Positions 5,061 to 6,123 of a DNA stretch of 6,123 nucleotides are shown here, piece by piece. Each line of letters begins with the position of its first letter. The first letter of the stretch is position 1. A program made the translations under genes and the position numbers. The notes under the pieces are model-generated. The model made no database searches. It had not been told where the DNA came from and saw only the letters and a list, made by a program, of their open reading frames with translations. Origin of the DNA: Patescibacteria group bacterium (GTDB lineage Bacteria > Patescibacteria > Microgenomatia > Levybacterales > UBA12049); NCBI GenBank assembly GCA_023381035.1, contig JAMCTK010000026.1, positions 1 through 6,123 of the forward strand. Reading direction: 5' to 3'.

Positions 5061-5924
5061 ATGAATAATCCAGTAAAACTTCGCGAAGCACACAACAAGT
5101 TTCACGAGTTTTTAAAATCAAATAAAAGAGCATCTGCTACTATTGAACTTTCGGGGAATGCAAAAGACCAGCTAATTTCCTTTCTTGAGGAATTAAAAAG
5201 AGAGCATATAACAGAGGTGACATCCGTTGATATTCAAGCTTTTCTCACGACACTTCAGGGAAAGGGATACACTGCAAAATCACTTTCAAGAAAGCTTAAT
5301 TCAACCAGAACATTCTATAGATTTCTCAAAGTTAGCGAGTATATCACCGATGACCCATCTCTTATGGTTCAGCACCCAAAATATGAATTAAATCCGCCTC
5401 GCATTCTTACTCCTCTTGAATATAGAGCTCTAAGGGATGCTGCTTCAGTTGACCCAAGAATTTATGCTATTATCGAAGTCTTACTTCAAACCGGTATAAG
5501 AATTGGAGAGCTTTACAATCTTAGAGTGGATGATATTAGAGAAAACTCTTTGTATATCAGACCACAAGAAGGACACGATGCCCGTGAAGTTCCATTAAAT
5601 AGACGTGCTAAAGAAGCCTTAAGAAAATACTTAGAGATTAGACCAAAAACAGATCTTGATTACGTCTTTGTTACCAAAACAGGCAAATCTTTTCTTGTTA
5701 GAAATATCAGAGATTCAGTTGAAAGATACTTCAAAAAAGCAGGCATTGAGAATGCAAAGATTAACGATCTTCGCCATACTTTTGTTGCTCATCACTTAAA
5801 ACATGGCGTTTCAATCGTTGTTTTATCAAAAATACTGGGTCACAAAAGGCTTTCTTCAACCGAACGCTATCTTGAGTACGTAAAGGAAAAAGAAGGTAAC
5901 GGCACCACTCTTGTGGAATTATAA
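5061..5924 (+). CDS. Tyrosine recombinase (XerC/XerD-like integrase family)
   Basis: The 287-residue product has the usual size and two-domain plan. An N-terminal SAM-like DNA-binding domain spans about residues 5-95, and the catalytic domain about 112-278. The catalytic Arg I is R147 in TGIRIGEL. The second motif is NDLRHTF, giving R238. The next His is H261 in LGHKRLSS, and the nucleophile is Y270 in STERYLEY. Two positions differ from XerC/D. The HxxR His is Asn235. The Lys expected in the turn before REVPL (around 173) is Asp in EGHDAREVPLN. Cleavage may still occur, since R, R, H and Y are present. It could resolve chromosome dimers or move an element; its partner site is not shown by homology alone. 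Residues 24-35 (ASATIELSGNAK) are encoded by one arm of an inverted repeat shared with the neighbouring FtsB/DivIC-like gene. A TTGACA-17-TATTAT promoter precedes it, without a Shine-Dalgarno. Confidence 0.93.
   Translation: MNNPVKLREAHNKFHEFLKSNKRASATIELSGNAKDQLISFLEELKREHITEVTSVDIQAFLTTLQGKGYTAKSLSRKLNSTRTFYRFLKVSEYITDDPSLMVQHPKYELNPPRILTPLEYRALRDAASVDPRIYAIIEVLLQTGIRIGELYNLRVDDIRENSLYIRPQEGHDAREVPLNRRAKEALRKYLEIRPKTDLDYVFVTKTGKSFLVRNIRDSVERYFKKAGIENAKINDLRHTFVAHHLKHGVSIVVLSKILGHKRLSSTERYLEYVKEKEGNGTTLVEL
5130..5165 (+). repeat. Inverted repeat arm 2, inside the recombinase gene
   Basis: This arm begins GCATCT and encodes exactly twelve codons, residues 24-35 of the recombinase (ASATIELSGNAK). 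The match to the reverse complement of 4919-4954 is 33 of 36, with all three differences in the first eleven bases and the following 25 bases exact. The 175 bp between the arms contain both start codons and the divergent promoters. Confidence 0.9.
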
Positions 5925-6010
5925 ATTTTAAATTTCAAATTCAAAATCAATTTTTAGTTAAATAATTTTAGAAATTCATTAAAAATTAAAAATTAACTTT
6001 TGTAAACCAC
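5925..6010. other. AT-rich intergenic filler
   Basis: After the recombinase stop the sequence is very AT-rich and built from short related words such as AATTTCAAATTC and AAAAATTAAAAATTAA. I see no ORF, tRNA or strong terminator hairpin in it. Filler of this style is common between genes in CPR genomes, as I recall, and may include degraded mobile or repeat sequence. Confidence 0.5.
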
Positions 6011-6011
6011 G

Positions 6012-6021
6012 CCGCCGGCGG
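6012..6021. repeat. GC-rich palindrome CCGCCGGCGG
   Basis: A perfect 10-bp palindrome made only of G and C, set in AT-rich filler. It shares the CCGCC/GGCGG arms with the 16-bp palindrome inside the group I intron at 2766-2781, but lacks the central AGCT. It is too short to act as a clear terminator, and no T-run follows on either side. Confidence 0.5.
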
Positions 6022-6033
6022 AAAATTCAAATT

Positions 6034-6123
6034 TCATTTTGCGAACATTCCTTTCCTTACTTTGTGAGCAAAACACCTGGAGTCTCTAGTAAATGCGAAG
6101 CATGCGCTAAGAGTTACAGGTAT
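6034..6123 (-). other. Foldable segment with a short open frame running off the window
   Basis: The last 90 bases are less AT-rich than the filler before them. On the plus strand they can fold: ACCTG (6075-6079) pairs with CAGGT (6117-6121), CTCT (6084-6087) with AGAG (6110-6113), and ATGC-GAA-GCAT closes the tip (6093-6103). On the minus strand a 29-codon frame runs from the edge to a TGA at 6036-6034, reading like LSACFAFTRDSRCFAHKVRK. It has no recognised domain. It could be the end of a gene, but a dispersed repeat or structured RNA is at least as likely. Confidence 0.25.

Noticed and set aside
5015..5098. Longer N-terminus for the FtsB/DivIC-like gene starting at 5098
   Set aside because: It would overlap the recombinase start and its promoter, and it puts 28 non-family residues before a good MKK plus membrane helix start at 5014.

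Overview
The window looks like chromosomal DNA from a member of the Candidate Phyla Radiation (Patescibacteria), perhaps the Microgenomates side. This rests on the AT-rich composition, small tightly packed genes, divergent versions of common enzymes, AT-rich intergenic filler with GC-rich palindromes, and a self-splicing intron in a tRNA gene. UGA is used as a stop (1099-1101) and never appears inside a convincing gene, which argues against the recoded-UGA Gracilibacteria and Absconditabacteria. The lineage call is inference from these traits; no phylogenetic marker was tested.

Layout, left to right. Positions 18-1101 (+) hold a two-gene unit: a ribulose-phosphate 3-epimerase-like protein, then a one-pass membrane protein with a TPR repeat. 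Converging on it from the minus strand are a bL25 (Ctc-type) ribosomal protein with a long Ala/Glu tail (1103-1828) and, upstream of that, a helix-turn-helix protein of a family I associate with CPR genomes (1874-2554). Positions 2555-2980 contain no protein gene. They hold back-to-back promoters, one a perfect TTGACA-17-TATAAT, and a split tRNA gene. The tRNA (2646-2909) has anticodon CAU, the C1xA72 mismatch of initiator tRNAs, and a complete 194-nt group I intron (2677-2870) between U33 and C34. P1 to P9 can all be drawn, with GUAA tetraloops on P2 and P9. Next come a 555-residue protein I do not recognise (2981-4648, +), an FtsB/DivIC-like division protein (4682-5014, -) and, divergent from it, a tyrosine recombinase (5061-5924, +). 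The last 199 bases are AT-rich filler, a GC-rich palindrome and a foldable segment running off the edge.

Three things stand out. First, the intron-bearing initiator tRNA has an unusual body: a very short D-loop without G18G19, G at position 55, and no run of three G-C pairs in the anticodon stem. Second, a 36-bp inverted repeat (33/36 identical, with a 25-bp exact core) lies inside both the division gene and the recombinase gene. It is in the same reading frame in each and flanks their shared promoter region, so an inversion between the arms would swap the two N-termini in frame. Third, none of the starts has a visible Shine-Dalgarno sequence, and three genes have a -10 box only 6 to 9 bases before the ATG, suggesting leaderless or near-leaderless mRNAs.

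Functionally the window mixes housekeeping genes (translation, division, sugar phosphate metabolism) with mobile or recombination-related elements (intron, recombinase, palindromes). I see no sign of a phage or a classical insertion sequence.
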